Of a DNA stretch of 64,000 nt, positions 7,407 through 18,197 are shown piece by piece. The stretch comes from an uncultured Clostridia bacterium (GTDB lineage Bacteria > Bacillota > Clostridia > Oscillospirales > Ruminococcaceae). Within the stretch, counting starts at the first letter, position 1. Every line of letters starts with the position of its first letter. The stretch covers positions 1 to 64,000 of the forward strand of contig CALWZA010000025.1 in NCBI GenBank assembly GCA_944385905.1, given 5' to 3'. The position numbers were made by a program, and so were the translations under genes. Below the pieces are notes generated by a model. The model saw nothing but the letters and a program-made list of their open reading frames with translations. It had not been told where the DNA came from and searched no databases.

Positions 7407-9818
7407 TTAAATTTCTCTGAGGCTTGCCCCGAGCTCGTCAAGCGCTTTCAGTACCTTCTTAACCGCCTTGTCTGCCTGCTCATCGGTAAGCGTGCCGTCA
7501 TGAGAACGCATAGAAATGGTATAAGAAACCGACTTTTTGCCCTCCGCAATCTGCTTGCCCTTGTAAACGTCAAACAGCTTGACGCTCTCAAGAATGTTTC
7601 CTACAGCCTTTTTAATCGCCTTTTCAAGCTGGGCAACAGGTACGGCATCGTCGCATATAATTGACAAATCTCTTGTTGTAGCCGGGAATTTAGGAAGCGG
7701 CTTATATGTCTTTTCTGTCACGGAAACGCTCATCATTTCAGGTATATTAAGCTTAGCAACATAAGCTTTTACGCCGATTTCATAGTTTTCAAGCGTTTCG
7801 GGGTGAAGCTCGCCCATTATTCCGAGGACAACACCGTTTTTCGTTACAACCGCGCTTCTTCCCGGATGGAAAGCGCTTGCTTCAGACACCTCACAGTCGT
7901 TTCCGCACGCAGTAACGTCACAATCGGATATACCCATTTCCTCCATGATTTCATCCACTGCGCCCTTGATGTCATAGAAGTCAACTCCGTTTCCATACAT
8001 TCCGATTGCGAGTCTGTCCGGTTCATCAGGCAGCTCTTTTCCGTCAACGGGTATATACTCTCTGCCGATTTCATACAAAAACGCTTCGGGATTGCGGTAG
8101 TTGTAGTTTCTCGCAAGCACCTCGCACATGGATGGTATTATTGTAGTTCTCATGACGCTTGTATCTTCACCAAGCGGATTTGTGATTACTACTGTTTTTC
8201 TGAGCGGAGAGTCTTCAGGAAGCCTTATTTTGTCAAAGTTTTTCGGAGATACAAACGAATATGTTGAAATTTCGTTGCAGCCTATCGCAAGCATTGTCGC
8301 AGCAAGCTTTCTTGAAAACTTCTGCTCCGGTGTGATTTTCGCAGCTGCCGCTCCTCTGATAAGCGTAGGTGTTATATTATTGTATCCGTACAAACGAGCT
8401 ACTTCTTCCGCAACGTCGGCTCTGCACTCAATGTCAATTCTCCAATAGGGAGAAACAACTTGTCCGTCCTTGACCTCGAAGCCAAGCTTTTCAAGATACT
8501 TTATCATCTGCTCCTCAGAAATATCGGTGCCGAGGAAATTATTTATCCACTTGCTGTCAAACACTGCGGTTTTGGGCGATTTATCAGAATAGTCCTCATC
8601 TATTGTTGTCTTTAAAACCTCTCCGCAGCCGAGCATTTCCACAAGCTCGCAGGCTCTCGCTAGAGCGTCGGTACAGCCCATGGGGTTTAATCCCTTTTCA
8701 AATCTCGAAGAAGCGTCGGTACGCATTCCGAGCTTCTTCGCGGTTGTTCTTACAGAAGCGCCGTCAAAGCAAGCCGCCTCAAACACAACGGTAGTTGTAT
8801 CGTCCATGATTCCGCTGTACTCTCCGCCCATTACTCCCGCTACAGCCACAGGCTTTTTGGTATCGGCAATAACGAGCATTTCCTCTGAAAGCTCTCTTTC
8901 AACACCGTCAAGAGTGGTTATAGTCTCGCCTTTTTCGGCGTTTCTTATGATTATCTTGCCGCCCTCTACATATCTTGAATCAAAAGCGTGCATCGGGTGA
9001 CCGTATTCAAGCATTACATAGTTTGTGATATCTACAAAATTGTTGATAGGTCTTACTCCGCATCCTCTGAGTCTTTCTCTCATCCAAAGAGGAGAAGGAC
9101 CTATCTTTACGTTTTTGACAACTGCGGCAGCGTATCTTTGACAAAGCTTTGTGTTTTTGATTTCAACCGCAAGCTCTTTATTAATATCGCCGTCAACGCC
9201 TTTGAACTCAGGCTTTTTTACATTAAGCGGAACATCAAATGTTGCCGCGGCTTCTCTCGCAAGACCGATGACAGACATGCAGTCGGGGCGGTTTGATGTA
9301 ATTTCAAACTCAACGCATGTGTCGTCTATACCTATTGCCTTCTTAATGTCCTGTCCCAACACAAAATTCTCGCAGCCCGCCTCAGGTTCGAGAACAAAAA
9401 TTCCGTCTTCTATCGCATACGGAAAATCGTGAACGGTAAGTCCGAGCTCTCCCAAAGAGCACAGCATTCCGTTGCTCTCAACTCCTCTGAGCTTGCCTTT
9501 TTTAATCTTTACTCCTCTTGGAAGAGTAGAACCGTCGAGAGCAACAGGAACAATCTCGCCTCCATGGATATTCGGCGCTCCTGTTACAATTTGTATCGGC
9601 TCCCCTTTTCCGACGTCAACCTGACATACGACAAGGTGGTCGGAATTTTCGTGAGGAACAACCGACAGTACTTTTCCGACAACTACATTTGATATTTCCT
9701 CGCCCTCAACTTCATATCTTTCAACCTTCGAGCCGCTCATGGTCATATCGTAACAAAAATCCCTAATCGGCTTTTCAACCTTAACATAGTCGGCAAGCCA
9801 TTTCATTGACAAATCCAT
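7407..9818 (-). CDS. pheT: phenylalanine-tRNA ligase beta subunit
   Basis: An 803-residue cytoplasmic subunit of the (alpha-beta)2 phenylalanyl-tRNA synthetase. In order it shows the tRNA-binding OB domain (about 40-150, with VVCQVDVGKGEPIQIVTGAPNI), the B3/B4 editing module (about 210-385, including NFVDITNYVMLEYGHPMHAFD), the B5 domain (about 400-470), the catalytic-like core, and the C-terminal ferredoxin-fold anticodon-binding domain (about 710-803, with KFPATTRDLSIICDD). Length is typical. It starts 27 bases after pheS and is expressed behind the Phe T-box leader. Confidence 0.97.
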   Translation of the reverse strand: MDLSMKWLADYVKVEKPIRDFCYDMTMSGSKVERYEVEGEEISNVVVGKVLSVVPHENSDHLVVCQVDVGKGEPIQIVTGAPNIHGGEIVPVALDGSTLPRGVKIKKGKLRGVESNGMLCSLGELGLTVHDFPYAIEDGIFVLEPEAGCENFVLGQDIKKAIGIDDTCVEFEITSNRPDCMSVIGLAREAAATFDVPLNVKKPEFKGVDGDINKELAVEIKNTKLCQRYAAAVVKNVKIGPSPLWMRERLRGCGVRPINNFVDITNYVMLEYGHPMHAFDSRYVEGGKIIIRNAEKGETITTLDGVERELSEEMLVIADTKKPVAVAGVMGGEYSGIMDDTTTVVFEAACFDGASVRTTAKKLGMRTDASSRFEKGLNPMGCTDALARACELVEMLGCGEVLKTTIDEDYSDKSPKTAVFDSKWINNFLGTDISEEQMIKYLEKLGFEVKDGQVVSPYWRIDIECRADVAEEVARLYGYNNITPTLIRGAAAAKITPEQKFSRKLAATMLAIGCNEISTYSFVSPKNFDKIRLPEDSPLRKTVVITNPLGEDTSVMRTTIIPSMCEVLARNYNYRNPEAFLYEIGREYIPVDGKELPDEPDRLAIGMYGNGVDFYDIKGAVDEIMEEMGISDCDVTACGNDCEVSEASAFHPGRSAVVTKNGVVLGIMGELHPETLENYEIGVKAYVAKLNIPEMMSVSVTEKTYKPLPKFPATTRDLSIICDDAVPVAQLEKAIKKAVGNILESVKLFDVYKGKQIAEGKKSVSYTISMRSHDGTLTDEQADKAVKKVLKALDELGASLREI

Positions 9819-9845
9819 TTATTTTCAGTCCTTTCAATCGCTTAA

Positions 9846-10865
9846 TTAAAACTGCTCGAGAAATCTCAAATCGTTCTCATACAAAAGTCTCATGTCGGTA
9901 ATTCCGAATCTGCGCATAACGATTCTCTCAAGCCCTACTCCGAACGCAAAACCGCTGTAAACCTCAGGGTCTATTCCGCACTCTTCAAGAACTTTTGGGT
10001 GAACCATTCCCGCTCCCAAAAGCTCGATATAGCCTTCGTTTTTACAAAGCGGGCAGCCGGCTCCGTTGCAGTTATAGCACATTACGTCAACCTCAGCCGA
10101 GGGCTCTGTATACGGAAAATGGTGGGGTCTCAGACGTATTTTGCAGTCGTCTCCGTAAAGCCTTTTCATAAGCTGTTCAAGAGTTCCGATAAGGTCTCCC
10201 ATTGTGATTCCCTTATCGACAACAAGTCCCTCAATCTGATGAAACAGCGGAGAGTGAGTCGCGTCAACCGTATCACAGCGGTACACTCTTCCCGGTGAAA
10301 TAATTCTTATCGGAGGTTTTCTGTTTTCCATCGTTCTTATCTGAACGCTCGAAGTTTGAGTTCTCAAAACAACGTTGTCATTAATATAGAACGTATCCTG
10401 AGTGTCTCTTGCAGGATGTGATTTAGGCATATTGAGAGCCTCAAAGCAATAGTGGTCAGTCTCGACCTCCGGTCCGTCGACTATGTCAAAGCCCATACCT
10501 GTGAATATGTCCTCAACCTCATTGAGAACAATCGAAAGCGGATGAAGCTTGCCTACACTGCGCTTTTTGCCGGGCAGTGTAACGTCGATTGTCTCCTCAG
10601 CCATTTTCTTTGCGGATAGTTCTGATTTTAGGCTGTCCGCTCGCTCTGAAATTTCCTGCTCAATGTCTGCTCTTACTTTATTTGCAAGCTGTCCGATAAC
10701 AGGTCTTTCTTCGGCTGAAAGTCCTCCCATCTGCTTTAAAATCGCAGTCAGCTCGCCTTTTTTTCCGAGGAACTTAATTCTGAGTTCCTCAAGCTCTTTA
10801 ATATCTGCTACTTTTGCAAGCTGCTCTTTTGCGGAAGCTGCAATTTTTTCAAGTGCTTCTCTCAT
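9846..10865 (-). CDS. pheS: phenylalanine-tRNA ligase alpha subunit
   Basis: A 339-residue catalytic subunit of PheRS. An N-terminal coiled coil (about 1-85) precedes a class II synthetase core with [19 protein letters not shown], the motif-2 region [24 protein letters not shown] and motif 3 [18 protein letters not shown]. The short cysteine-containing loop ([17 protein letters not shown]) before [10 protein letters not shown] is usual in Firmicute PheS. It is second in the operon, 29 bases after the FAD oxidoreductase gene, with no separate promoter visible. Confidence 0.97.
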   Translation of the reverse strand: MREALEKIAASAKEQLAKVADIKELEELRIKFLGKKGELTAILKQMGGLSAEERPVIGQLANKVRADIEQEISERADSLKSELSAKKMAEETIDVTLPGKKRSVGKLHPLSIVLNEVEDIFTGMGFDIVDGPEVETDHYCFEALNMPKSHPARDTQDTFYINDNVVLRTQTSSVQIRTMENRKPPIRIISPGRVYRCDTVDATHSPLFHQIEGLVVDKGITMGDLIGTLEQLMKRLYGDDCKIRLRPHHFPYTEPSAEVDVMCYNCNGAGCPLCKNEGYIELLGAGMVHPKVLEECGIDPEVYSGFAFGVGLERIVMRRFGITDMRLLYENDLRFLEQF

Positions 10866-10894
10866 TTGATTTCTTCCTTTCAGTATATAAGTTT

Positions 10895-11935
10895 TTATTT
10901 GTTTATCACTTTTATTGACCTTATCCCGGAGCGCATAACGGCTTTCCTTAATAACGGATTATACATAAACGGGCATTTCAAAATTTTCCCAAGTATTTTT
11001 AAGTAAATCTTTTTAGTAAGTTTTTTATACCGCTTTCCCGGGTTGTCGCCCGAATTAAAGCTCTGCGCCAGCATTTCGCCGCTTATAAGAGCAAAACTTA
11101 TTCCCTCAAGCGACGACGGACTTATAAATCCGGCGGCTTCTCCGATAAGATACACATTATCTACTCCGACGCAAAGCTCCTTAAGCGACCGCGGTCTGTT
11201 TACAAGGCACGCTTCGATTTTAACCGCCTCGGAAAACACAAATCCCATATCGGAAATATCTTTTTTCGCTGTCTCAAACCGCTTGCGAGAGCCGTCTTTT
11301 TCATAGGCGCCGCCGAAAATAAAGTAATCGTCCTTTGAAACCGACCATGAACAGCAGTCCCCCGATTGTCTATCAAAAACACAAGAATAAAACGGATCGT
11401 CATGCTTCTCTTTAAACCACTGCTGCACAGCAACATAGCTTCTTATGGAAATGTTTTTAAAAAACGTCTTTCTGACTAAAGAACCGGCACCGTCAGCGCC
11501 CACTAAATTTTTCGCGTACAAAACATCAGACCCGTTTGGAGTATCGACTTTGATTTTAAATATCCCGTCCTCCCTGCTGACTTCCATTGCCGTTCCATTA
11601 ACTGTTTTGACTCTGTTCGGCACAAGGGAAAGCAGCCACCTGTCAAATTTCTGTCGGTTCATATTTATATATGAACGCTGATAATGGCGTACAATTTTCG
11701 CTTCAGTATCAATCGTTTTTACGCAGAAAATCTGAGGTGAAACAAGAACGTCTTTCGGCAAGGACAATCCAAACCGCGCGAGTTGTTTTTGAGCGTCAGG
11801 GGCAAGCAAACCGCCGCACGGCTTTGGACACAAAGCTTCGCTTCCGTCGATAATTACAGCGCTGTACTTTTCGCTAAGCAGCCTCGCAAAGGTAGCTCCG
11901 GCAGGTCCCGCTCCGACTATCGCAACGTCATACAT
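10895..11935 (-). CDS. FAD-dependent oxidoreductase, geranylgeranyl-reductase family
   Basis: A 346-residue flavoprotein with an N-terminal dinucleotide-binding motif ([14 protein letters not shown], about residues 7-20), a PCGGLL motif near 37, [13 protein letters not shown] in the middle and the second FAD motif ([18 protein letters not shown]). This is the geranylgeranyl reductase/digeranylgeranylglycerophospholipid reductase-like branch of the PHBH-fold monooxygenases; the substrate here is unknown. ATG 11935 is supported by GAGAGGAT six bases upstream. It is the first gene behind the Phe T-box and precedes pheS and pheT, which is an unusual place for such an enzyme. Confidence 0.85.
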   Translation of the reverse strand: MYDVAIVGAGPAGATFARLLSEKYSAVIIDGSEALCPKPCGGLLAPDAQKQLARFGLSLPKDVLVSPQIFCVKTIDTEAKIVRHYQRSYINMNRQKFDRWLLSLVPNRVKTVNGTAMEVSREDGIFKIKVDTPNGSDVLYAKNLVGADGAGSLVRKTFFKNISIRSYVAVQQWFKEKHDDPFYSCVFDRQSGDCCSWSVSKDDYFIFGGAYEKDGSRKRFETAKKDISDMGFVFSEAVKIEACLVNRPRSLKELCVGVDNVYLIGEAAGFISPSSLEGISFALISGEMLAQSFNSGDNPGKRYKKLTKKIYLKILGKILKCPFMYNPLLRKAVMRSGIRSIKVINK

Positions 11936-11950
11936 TTTAAATCCTCTCAT

Positions 11951-12182
11951 AAAAAAGCGCCTTATCCTAATCAGGACAAGACGCACTTGCTACCACCTAT
12001 TAGTTTAGGAGCCAACACTCCCCTGTCCTTAACGCAGACATTACGTTTTCGCCTACAAGCTTAAGCTTTCAGCAAAACCACTCGTGAGTGAACTTCAGTC
12101 CGCACCCGCAGCGGCAGCTCTCAGCATCTGCTGCCTTCTCTGTATCAGCCAATACAGACCTACTCTCTCAGTCATCGTGTTT
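11951..12182 (-). promoter_or_regulatory. T-box leader, phenylalanine-specific
   Basis: Read on the minus strand, the leader has the Stem I loop-E halves AGUA and GAA with the specifier triplet UUC (12092-12090) directly after GAAG. CUGAAAG follows, then the T-box core AGGUGGUAGCAAGUGCG (around 12000-11983). A terminator hairpin (GCGUCUUGUCCU with AGGAUAAGGCGC, 11984-11956) ends in six Us. UGGU in the bulge fits the ACCA end of tRNA-Phe. Uncharged tRNA-Phe should block termination and switch on the FAD gene, pheS, pheT and the P-loop gene. Confidence 0.9.
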
Positions 12183-12188
12183 AGTTGC

Positions 12189-12217
12189 ATTATACTACAT
12201 TATATACTCGCTTTCAA
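12189..12217 (-). promoter_or_regulatory. promoter of the T-box/phe operon
   Basis: On the minus strand TTGAAA (12217-12212), 17 bases and TATAAT (12194-12189). The -35 lies 22 bases beyond the stop of the upstream membrane-protein gene, and no terminator separates them. Confidence 0.85.
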
Positions 12218-12239
12218 GGAGTTCACATAAATTTTACAT

Positions 12240-12785
12240 TTATCTGTATTTTATTTTCCTTGAAAGTTCTCTTATTAGATAATATTTTGCCTCCGAAGAC
12301 TGAAAGAACAGCCTTATCTCATTATTTTTGGGTTTTATCTCGCTCTGCGACTTATTCTTTCCCGTTTTTGTCATTATAGACGAGTTCACGCTGTTAAGCT
12401 TCAGGACTATATTACCCATAATATCCTGCCTTGACGACTCTATATCTTCATAATAAACCGTTACGCAAATCAATGACAAATCAAAAACCGATATTTGACC
12501 ATGCTCTATCCTGTCATCGTAGATATATGTATACGCCTTGTCAGAAAATCCGCTGAAAGCATAGTTATACATTAATACGGCGCTTGATATGCCGAACACT
12601 CCAATACCGGCAACAACGACGGCTAACCAAAGCACCTCGATTTTAAAAGACAATAAAACGATTATTGAGGATACAAGCACATTTCTTATTAAAAGCTTTT
12701 TGTTTTTGCGCTTGTCTTCATGCTTTTGAAACTCGCGGTTTCTCTTAGATACAGGGTCTCTTTTTGGATATTCATATAACAGCAT
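12240..12785 (-). CDS. membrane protein of unknown function
   Basis: A 181-residue protein that I do not recognise. A basic N-terminus (about 1-32, many K/R) precedes two close membrane segments (about 33-50 and 53-75: VLVSSIIVLLSF and LWLAVVVAGIGVFGI). A soluble domain follows with alternating strands (YTYIYDDRIEHGQISVFDLSLICVTVYYEDIES), similar in outline to YcxB-like or PH-like membrane proteins. Its start overlaps the HAD phosphatase stop by one base (TAATG), so translation is probably coupled. It is the last gene of the queA operon. Confidence 0.7.
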   Translation of the reverse strand: MLLYEYPKRDPVSKRNREFQKHEDKRKNKKLLIRNVLVSSIIVLLSFKIEVLWLAVVVAGIGVFGISSAVLMYNYAFSGFSDKAYTYIYDDRIEHGQISVFDLSLICVTVYYEDIESSRQDIMGNIVLKLNSVNSSIMTKTGKNKSQSEIKPKNNEIRLFFQSSEAKYYLIRELSRKIKYR

Positions 12786-13447
12786 TAAAGTTTACCGCCG
12801 TCAATAAGCTCCAAAATCTCGCGCGGATTTGAAACTATAAAATCAGCGCCTGCTTCTCGGAGCTCATTTATCTCCCTGAATCCCCACAGGCACCCTACTG
12901 AACGAAGTCCTGCGTTTTTGCCGGTGCTTACGTCTATGTTTGTATCGCCGACCATGACAGCGTCCTCAGGCTTTTCCTCAAGCTTTTTGAGAATATTGAA
13001 AACTATTTCAGGAGACGGCTTTGCCGCGACCCCGTCTCTTTTTCCCATTGTAACGTCAAACGAGCCTTTTTTAAAAAGCTTTCCTATTATTTTCGATGTA
13101 AAATCATCGTTTTTATTTGAAGCAACCGCTGTTTTTATGCCACGTTTTTTCAATTCCGCCACAAGCTCCGGCATACCGTCATATGCGGTTGTTTTGTTTA
13201 AGTAGCACTCAGCATACAGCTCGGTAAACCTTTTATGAACCGATTTTAAAGTTTCCTCATCACGATTGCTCTCAGGCAATGCCCTTTCAATAAGCTTGAG
13301 CATTCCGTCTCCGACAAAGTAATAATACTCGTCCACACCATGAACGGGAAAGCCGTATTCCGTCAAAGCTTTGTTTGTGGCGTCAGCCAAGTCCCATATT
13401 GAATTTACAAGCGTTCCGTCAAGGTCAAATATAACAAGTTTAACCAT
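12785..13447 (-). CDS. HAD-family phosphatase (phosphoglycolate phosphatase-like)
   Basis: A 220-residue haloacid dehalogenase hydrolase. Motif I is DLDGTLVNS with nucleophile Asp8 and acid Asp10, motif II is VASNKN, motif III is the lysine in VAAKPSPE, and motif IV is VGDTNIDVSTGKNAG. The helical cap between motifs I and II makes it subfamily IA, where phosphoglycolate phosphatase and PpaX-like pyrophosphatases belong. Substrate cannot be fixed from sequence. The start follows the mntP stop by 16 bases and its stop overlaps the next gene by one base. Confidence 0.88.
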   Translation of the reverse strand: MVKLVIFDLDGTLVNSIWDLADATNKALTEYGFPVHGVDEYYYFVGDGMLKLIERALPESNRDEETLKSVHKRFTELYAECYLNKTTAYDGMPELVAELKKRGIKTAVASNKNDDFTSKIIGKLFKKGSFDVTMGKRDGVAAKPSPEIVFNILKKLEEKPEDAVMVGDTNIDVSTGKNAGLRSVGCLWGFREINELREAGADFIVSNPREILELIDGGKL

Positions 13448-13463
13448 TGGTTTTCAATTCCTT

Positions 13464-14045
13464 TCATGAGAAAAAAGTGTGTTCTATGAAAATTTTTAGT
13501 CCGATAAGAACAAGAATAGCGCCTCCTGCGATCTGTGCCTTTGTGTTGAGAAAATCGCCGAATTTTTTACCGATTCCCACTCCTATTACGCTGAAAGTGA
13601 ATGTTGTAAGACATATAAACAATGCCGCGCTGACTATATTTACACTCATAGCGGCAAACGTCACTCCAACAGCAAGCGCGTCGATGCTTGTTGCCACGCC
13701 CTGAACCAAAAGCAGTCCGAAGCGCATTGACGCTCCGCTTCCTTCGCCTTCTTCGTCTCCTTTAACTCCGTCGGCAATCATTTTTCCGCCTATTACTCCG
13801 AGAAGAACAAGAGCGATGATATGGTCAAAGGCTGAAACATACTGAGCAAAAGTACTTCCCAAAGCATAACCGATTGTAGGCATAAGCCCCTGAAACAGCC
13901 CGAAGCAAAGCCCTGTTCCAAGCCACCAGCCAACCAAAGATTTTCCTTTCAGCTTCTTGATTCCGCACATGCCGTTTGTGACAGAAACAGCAAACGCGTC
14001 CATTGACAAGCCGACAGCAATTAAAAACAATTCCCACAACGTCAT
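13464..14045 (-). CDS. mntP: manganese efflux pump MntP
   Basis: A 193-residue inner-membrane protein with six predicted helices in two repeated halves. Each half carries the family signature with an acidic residue: GLSMDAFAVSV near the N-terminus and ATSIDALAVGV in the second half. MntP exports Mn2+ and protects against manganese overload. It is 24 bases after tgt in the queuosine operon. No yybP-ykoY type manganese riboswitch is visible upstream, and the sequence suggests no independent control. Confidence 0.92.
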   Translation of the reverse strand: MTLWELFLIAVGLSMDAFAVSVTNGMCGIKKLKGKSLVGWWLGTGLCFGLFQGLMPTIGYALGSTFAQYVSAFDHIIALVLLGVIGGKMIADGVKGDEEGEGSGASMRFGLLLVQGVATSIDALAVGVTFAAMSVNIVSAALFICLTTFTFSVIGVGIGKKFGDFLNTKAQIAGGAILVLIGLKIFIEHTFFS

Positions 14046-14069
14046 AATAAATGTTTCCTCTCAGATTAA

Positions 14070-15571
<1,502 letters not shown>

Positions 15572-15594
15572 TCAAAATCTTCCTCTCTTTATTA

Positions 15595-16641
15595 TTAAAT
15601 AATAATCATCGAATCGCCGAAACTGAAGAAGCGATACTTTTCATCAACCGCTGTCTTATACGCGTTCATAGTTTTATCGTAACCTAAAAACGCTGAAACA
15701 AGCATTATCAGAGTACTTTCGGGGAGATGAAAATTAGTTATGAGCCCGTCGAGCACCTTAAACTCATATCCCGGATATATGAATATATCGGTATACCCCT
15801 CGCAGGCTTTTATTTCACCGTATTTAGACGCTACGCTTTCAAGCGTTCTGCACGACGTTGTTCCGACGGCAACTACACGTCCGCCCTCGGCCTTTGTTTT
15901 ATTTATAAGCTCCGCTGTTTCAGGGGGTATTTCATAGTGCTCGCTGTGCATTTTGTGGTCAAGAACACGCTCCTCTTTCACCGGACGGAATGTTCCCAAC
16001 CCGACGTGCAAAGTGACGTTTGCGATGTTTACCCCCATTTTTCTTAGGTCTTCCATTTGATCCAAAGTAAAATGAAGCCCTGCCGTCGGAGCAGCCGCAG
16101 AACCTACCTCATGAGAATAAACAGTTTGATATCGCTCTTTGTCCTTAAGCTTTTCTGTTATGTATGGCGGAAGAGGCATTTGCCCTATTTCATCCAAAAC
16201 CGCGAAAAAACTGCCGTCGCAGAAAAATTCCGCTATTCTGTTGCCATCATCAAGAACCTCTCTGATTATCGCTCTGAGCTTTCCGCCGCCGAACACAAAT
16301 TCGGTTCCGACTTTAGCTTTTTTTCCGGGACGGCACAGTATTTCCCACTTCATATTTTCACGCTGCTGCAAAAGCAAAAACTCTATAAACGTTTTGTTGT
16401 CCGATTTCTCTCCGTAAATTCTCGCGGGAAGCACTCTTGAGTCATTAACTACAAGCAAATCACCTTTTTTTAAGTAATTGCATAAATTATAGAAATGACT
16501 GTGCTCAATTTTACCGGTTTTTCTGTCAACTTTCATCAGCCTTGAAAAATTGCGCGGCTCAACCGGGGTCTGAGCTATAAGTTCTTCGGGAAGATCATAA
16601 TAAAAATCAGATTTTTTCATATTGTTAATATCCAAGCTCAA
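15595..16641 (-). CDS. queA: S-adenosylmethionine:tRNA ribosyltransferase-isomerase
   Basis: A 348-residue cytosolic enzyme that transfers and isomerises the ribose of SAM onto preQ1 in tRNA to give epoxyqueuosine. Family strings include [63 protein letters not shown] and [19 protein letters not shown]. The TTG at 16641 is used because AGAGGG lies 8 bases upstream; ATG 16620 (MKKSDFYY) is the alternative and matches many homologues. First gene of a six-gene operon with its own strong promoter. Confidence 0.96.
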   Translation of the reverse strand: MSLDINNMKKSDFYYDLPEELIAQTPVEPRNFSRLMKVDRKTGKIEHSHFYNLCNYLKKGDLLVVNDSRVLPARIYGEKSDNKTFIEFLLLQQRENMKWEILCRPGKKAKVGTEFVFGGGKLRAIIREVLDDGNRIAEFFCDGSFFAVLDEIGQMPLPPYITEKLKDKERYQTVYSHEVGSAAAPTAGLHFTLDQMEDLRKMGVNIANVTLHVGLGTFRPVKEERVLDHKMHSEHYEIPPETAELINKTKAEGGRVVAVGTTSCRTLESVASKYGEIKACEGYTDIFIYPGYEFKVLDGLITNFHLPESTLIMLVSAFLGYDKTMNAYKTAVDEKYRFFSFGDSMIII

Positions 16642-16687
16642 ACGGAAAACCCTCTTTTAAAATATTTGACTTTATACATATTTTAAT

Positions 16688-16716
16688 ATTATAGCAGACC
16701 TAAAATCATATTTCAA
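16688..16716 (-). promoter_or_regulatory. promoter of the queA operon
   Basis: On the minus strand TTGAAA (16716-16711), 17 bases, TATAAT (16693-16688). It is back to back with the lysine-riboswitch promoter. Confidence 0.85.
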
Positions 16717-16778
16717 TACAGAAATATAAGTTCACGAAAAATAAAATACATTAATCAAGTAAAAATTATGCTTTTGTG

Positions 16779-16807
16779 TTGACACGGGCACAAATGCGTG
16801 TTATTAT
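16779..16807 (+). promoter_or_regulatory. promoter of the asd-dapA-dapB operon
   Basis: TTGACA (16779-16784), 17 bases, TATTAT (16802-16807), placing the transcript start just before the lysine aptamer. Confidence 0.85.
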
Positions 16808-16819
16808 TAAAAAAATACA

Positions 16820-16986
16820 GATAGAGGTGCGGTTCCGATGAGTACCGCCGCGGTTGGCAGCCCTTGCCTTATTCCGCGGCGAAAAAGGCGTCGCCGCCGA
16901 AGATTAAGCGTTTTGGGCGCGCTTTTTCTGATTTCAGCTCCGACAAGGACTGAAATTGTCATCATACGGCTTGATGGAGTGCTATC
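16820..16986 (+). promoter_or_regulatory. lysine riboswitch (L box) aptamer
   Basis: The closing helix P1 is formed by GATAGAGGTGCG at the 5' end and GGAGTGCTATC at the 3' end. Between them are the conserved AGTA, CGCCGAAGATTAA, TTTTGGGC and TGTCATCATACGGCTTGATGG blocks. A terminator follows about 37 bases later, so lysine binding should stop transcription before asd. Confidence 0.95.
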
Positions 16987-17022
16987 GTGAAATATTTCGA
17001 CGACATTCTAAAGTTCTGTATG

Positions 17023-17053
17023 GTGAATCGGTTTTGCCGGTTCATTTTTATTT
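17023..17053 (+). terminator. riboswitch-controlled terminator before asd
   Basis: TGAATCGG (17024-17031) pairs with CCGGTTCA (17037-17044), followed by TTTTTATTT. It is the expression platform of the lysine riboswitch. Confidence 0.85.
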
Positions 17054-17093
17054 GTAAAAAACGCGGATTTTACCGCTGAAAAGGAGTTACGTT

Positions 17094-18176
17094 ATGAAAC
17101 AGTTTAAAGTCGCAATCATCGGAGCAACAGGAATGGTAGGTCAGAGATTCTCTCTTCTTCTTGAAAATCATCCCTGGTTTAAAGTTGTCGCACTCGCCGC
17201 GTCGCCACGCTCTGCCGGAAAGCCCTATAAAGAGGCTGTAGGCGCTAAATGGGCAATGACTTCCCCTATTCCCAAAAACATGGAAGACCTCGTTGTTATG
17301 GACGCCACCGCCGACGTTGAGAAAATCGCTTCAATGGTTGATTTCGTTTTCTGCGCTGTTGACATGAAAAAGGATGAAATCAAGGCTCTTGAGGAAGCTT
17401 ACGCAAAGGCAGAATGCCCTGTTATTTCTAACAACTCAGCTCACAGAGGCACTCCGGACGTTCCAATGATTATACCAGAAATCAATCCTGAGCACTCGGA
17501 GGTTATTGACGCTCAGAGAAAGCGTCTCGGAACAAAACGCGGCTTTATCGCTGTTAAATCAAACTGCTCTCTACAGAGCTACGTTCCCGCTCTTCATCCG
17601 CTTATGGCAGACTTTAAGGTAACAAAAGTTCTCGCATGCACATATCAGGCTATTTCGGGCGCCGGTAAAACTTTTGATACTTTTCCCGATATCATTGATA
17701 ACGTTATCCCGTTTATCGGCGGAGAAGAGGAAAAATCCGAGCTTGAGCCTCTTAAAATTTGGGGCAAGGTTGCTGACGGCAAAATCGTAAACGCAACCTC
17801 ACCCGCAATCACAACACAGTGTCTCAGAGTTCCTGTTTCAGACGGCCACACAGCCGCGGTATTTGTTTCCTTTGATAAGAAACCTTCCAAGGAGGAAATT
17901 CTTGAGCGCTGGAAAGAATTCAAGGGCATCCCACAGGCGCTTGAGCTTCCGAGCGCTCCGAAACAGTTCCTCAACTATTTTGAGGAAGACAACCGTCCGC
18001 AGGCCAAGCTTGACAGAAATCTCGAAGGCGGTATGGCTGTCTCAATCGGACGTCTCAGAGAAGATTCTCAGTATGATTACAAATTCGTATGCCTTTCCCA
18101 CAATACCCTCAGAGGTGCAGCCGGCGGAGCGGTGCTTATGGCTGAGCTTCTTGCGGCGAAGGGATATCTTGGCTGA
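17094..18176 (+). CDS. asd: aspartate-semialdehyde dehydrogenase
   Basis: A 360-residue NADP-dependent enzyme reducing aspartyl phosphate to aspartate semialdehyde, the branch point to lysine/diaminopimelate, threonine and methionine. The nucleotide loop is GATGMVGQ (10-17) and the active-site cysteine is Cys158 in KSNCSLQSY. The length and the SNNSAHRG and ISGAGKTFDTFPDI strings belong to the archaeal/fungal-type branch of the family, which is common in Clostridia. First gene behind the lysine riboswitch, with AAAAGGAG before the ATG. Confidence 0.95.
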   Translation: MKQFKVAIIGATGMVGQRFSLLLENHPWFKVVALAASPRSAGKPYKEAVGAKWAMTSPIPKNMEDLVVMDATADVEKIASMVDFVFCAVDMKKDEIKALEEAYAKAECPVISNNSAHRGTPDVPMIIPEINPEHSEVIDAQRKRLGTKRGFIAVKSNCSLQSYVPALHPLMADFKVTKVLACTYQAISGAGKTFDTFPDIIDNVIPFIGGEEEKSELEPLKIWGKVADGKIVNATSPAITTQCLRVPVSDGHTAAVFVSFDKKPSKEEILERWKEFKGIPQALELPSAPKQFLNYFEEDNRPQAKLDRNLEGGMAVSIGRLREDSQYDYKFVCLSHNTLRGAAGGAVLMAELLAAKGYLG

Positions 18177-18197
18177 TTACCTGCATAGGAGGTCACT

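Noticed and set aside
7803-8267. Open frame of 154 codons on the plus strand opposite pheT
   Set aside because: It lies wholly antisense to a clear PheT coding sequence, has no ribosome site and no protein-like motifs; it is a composition shadow.
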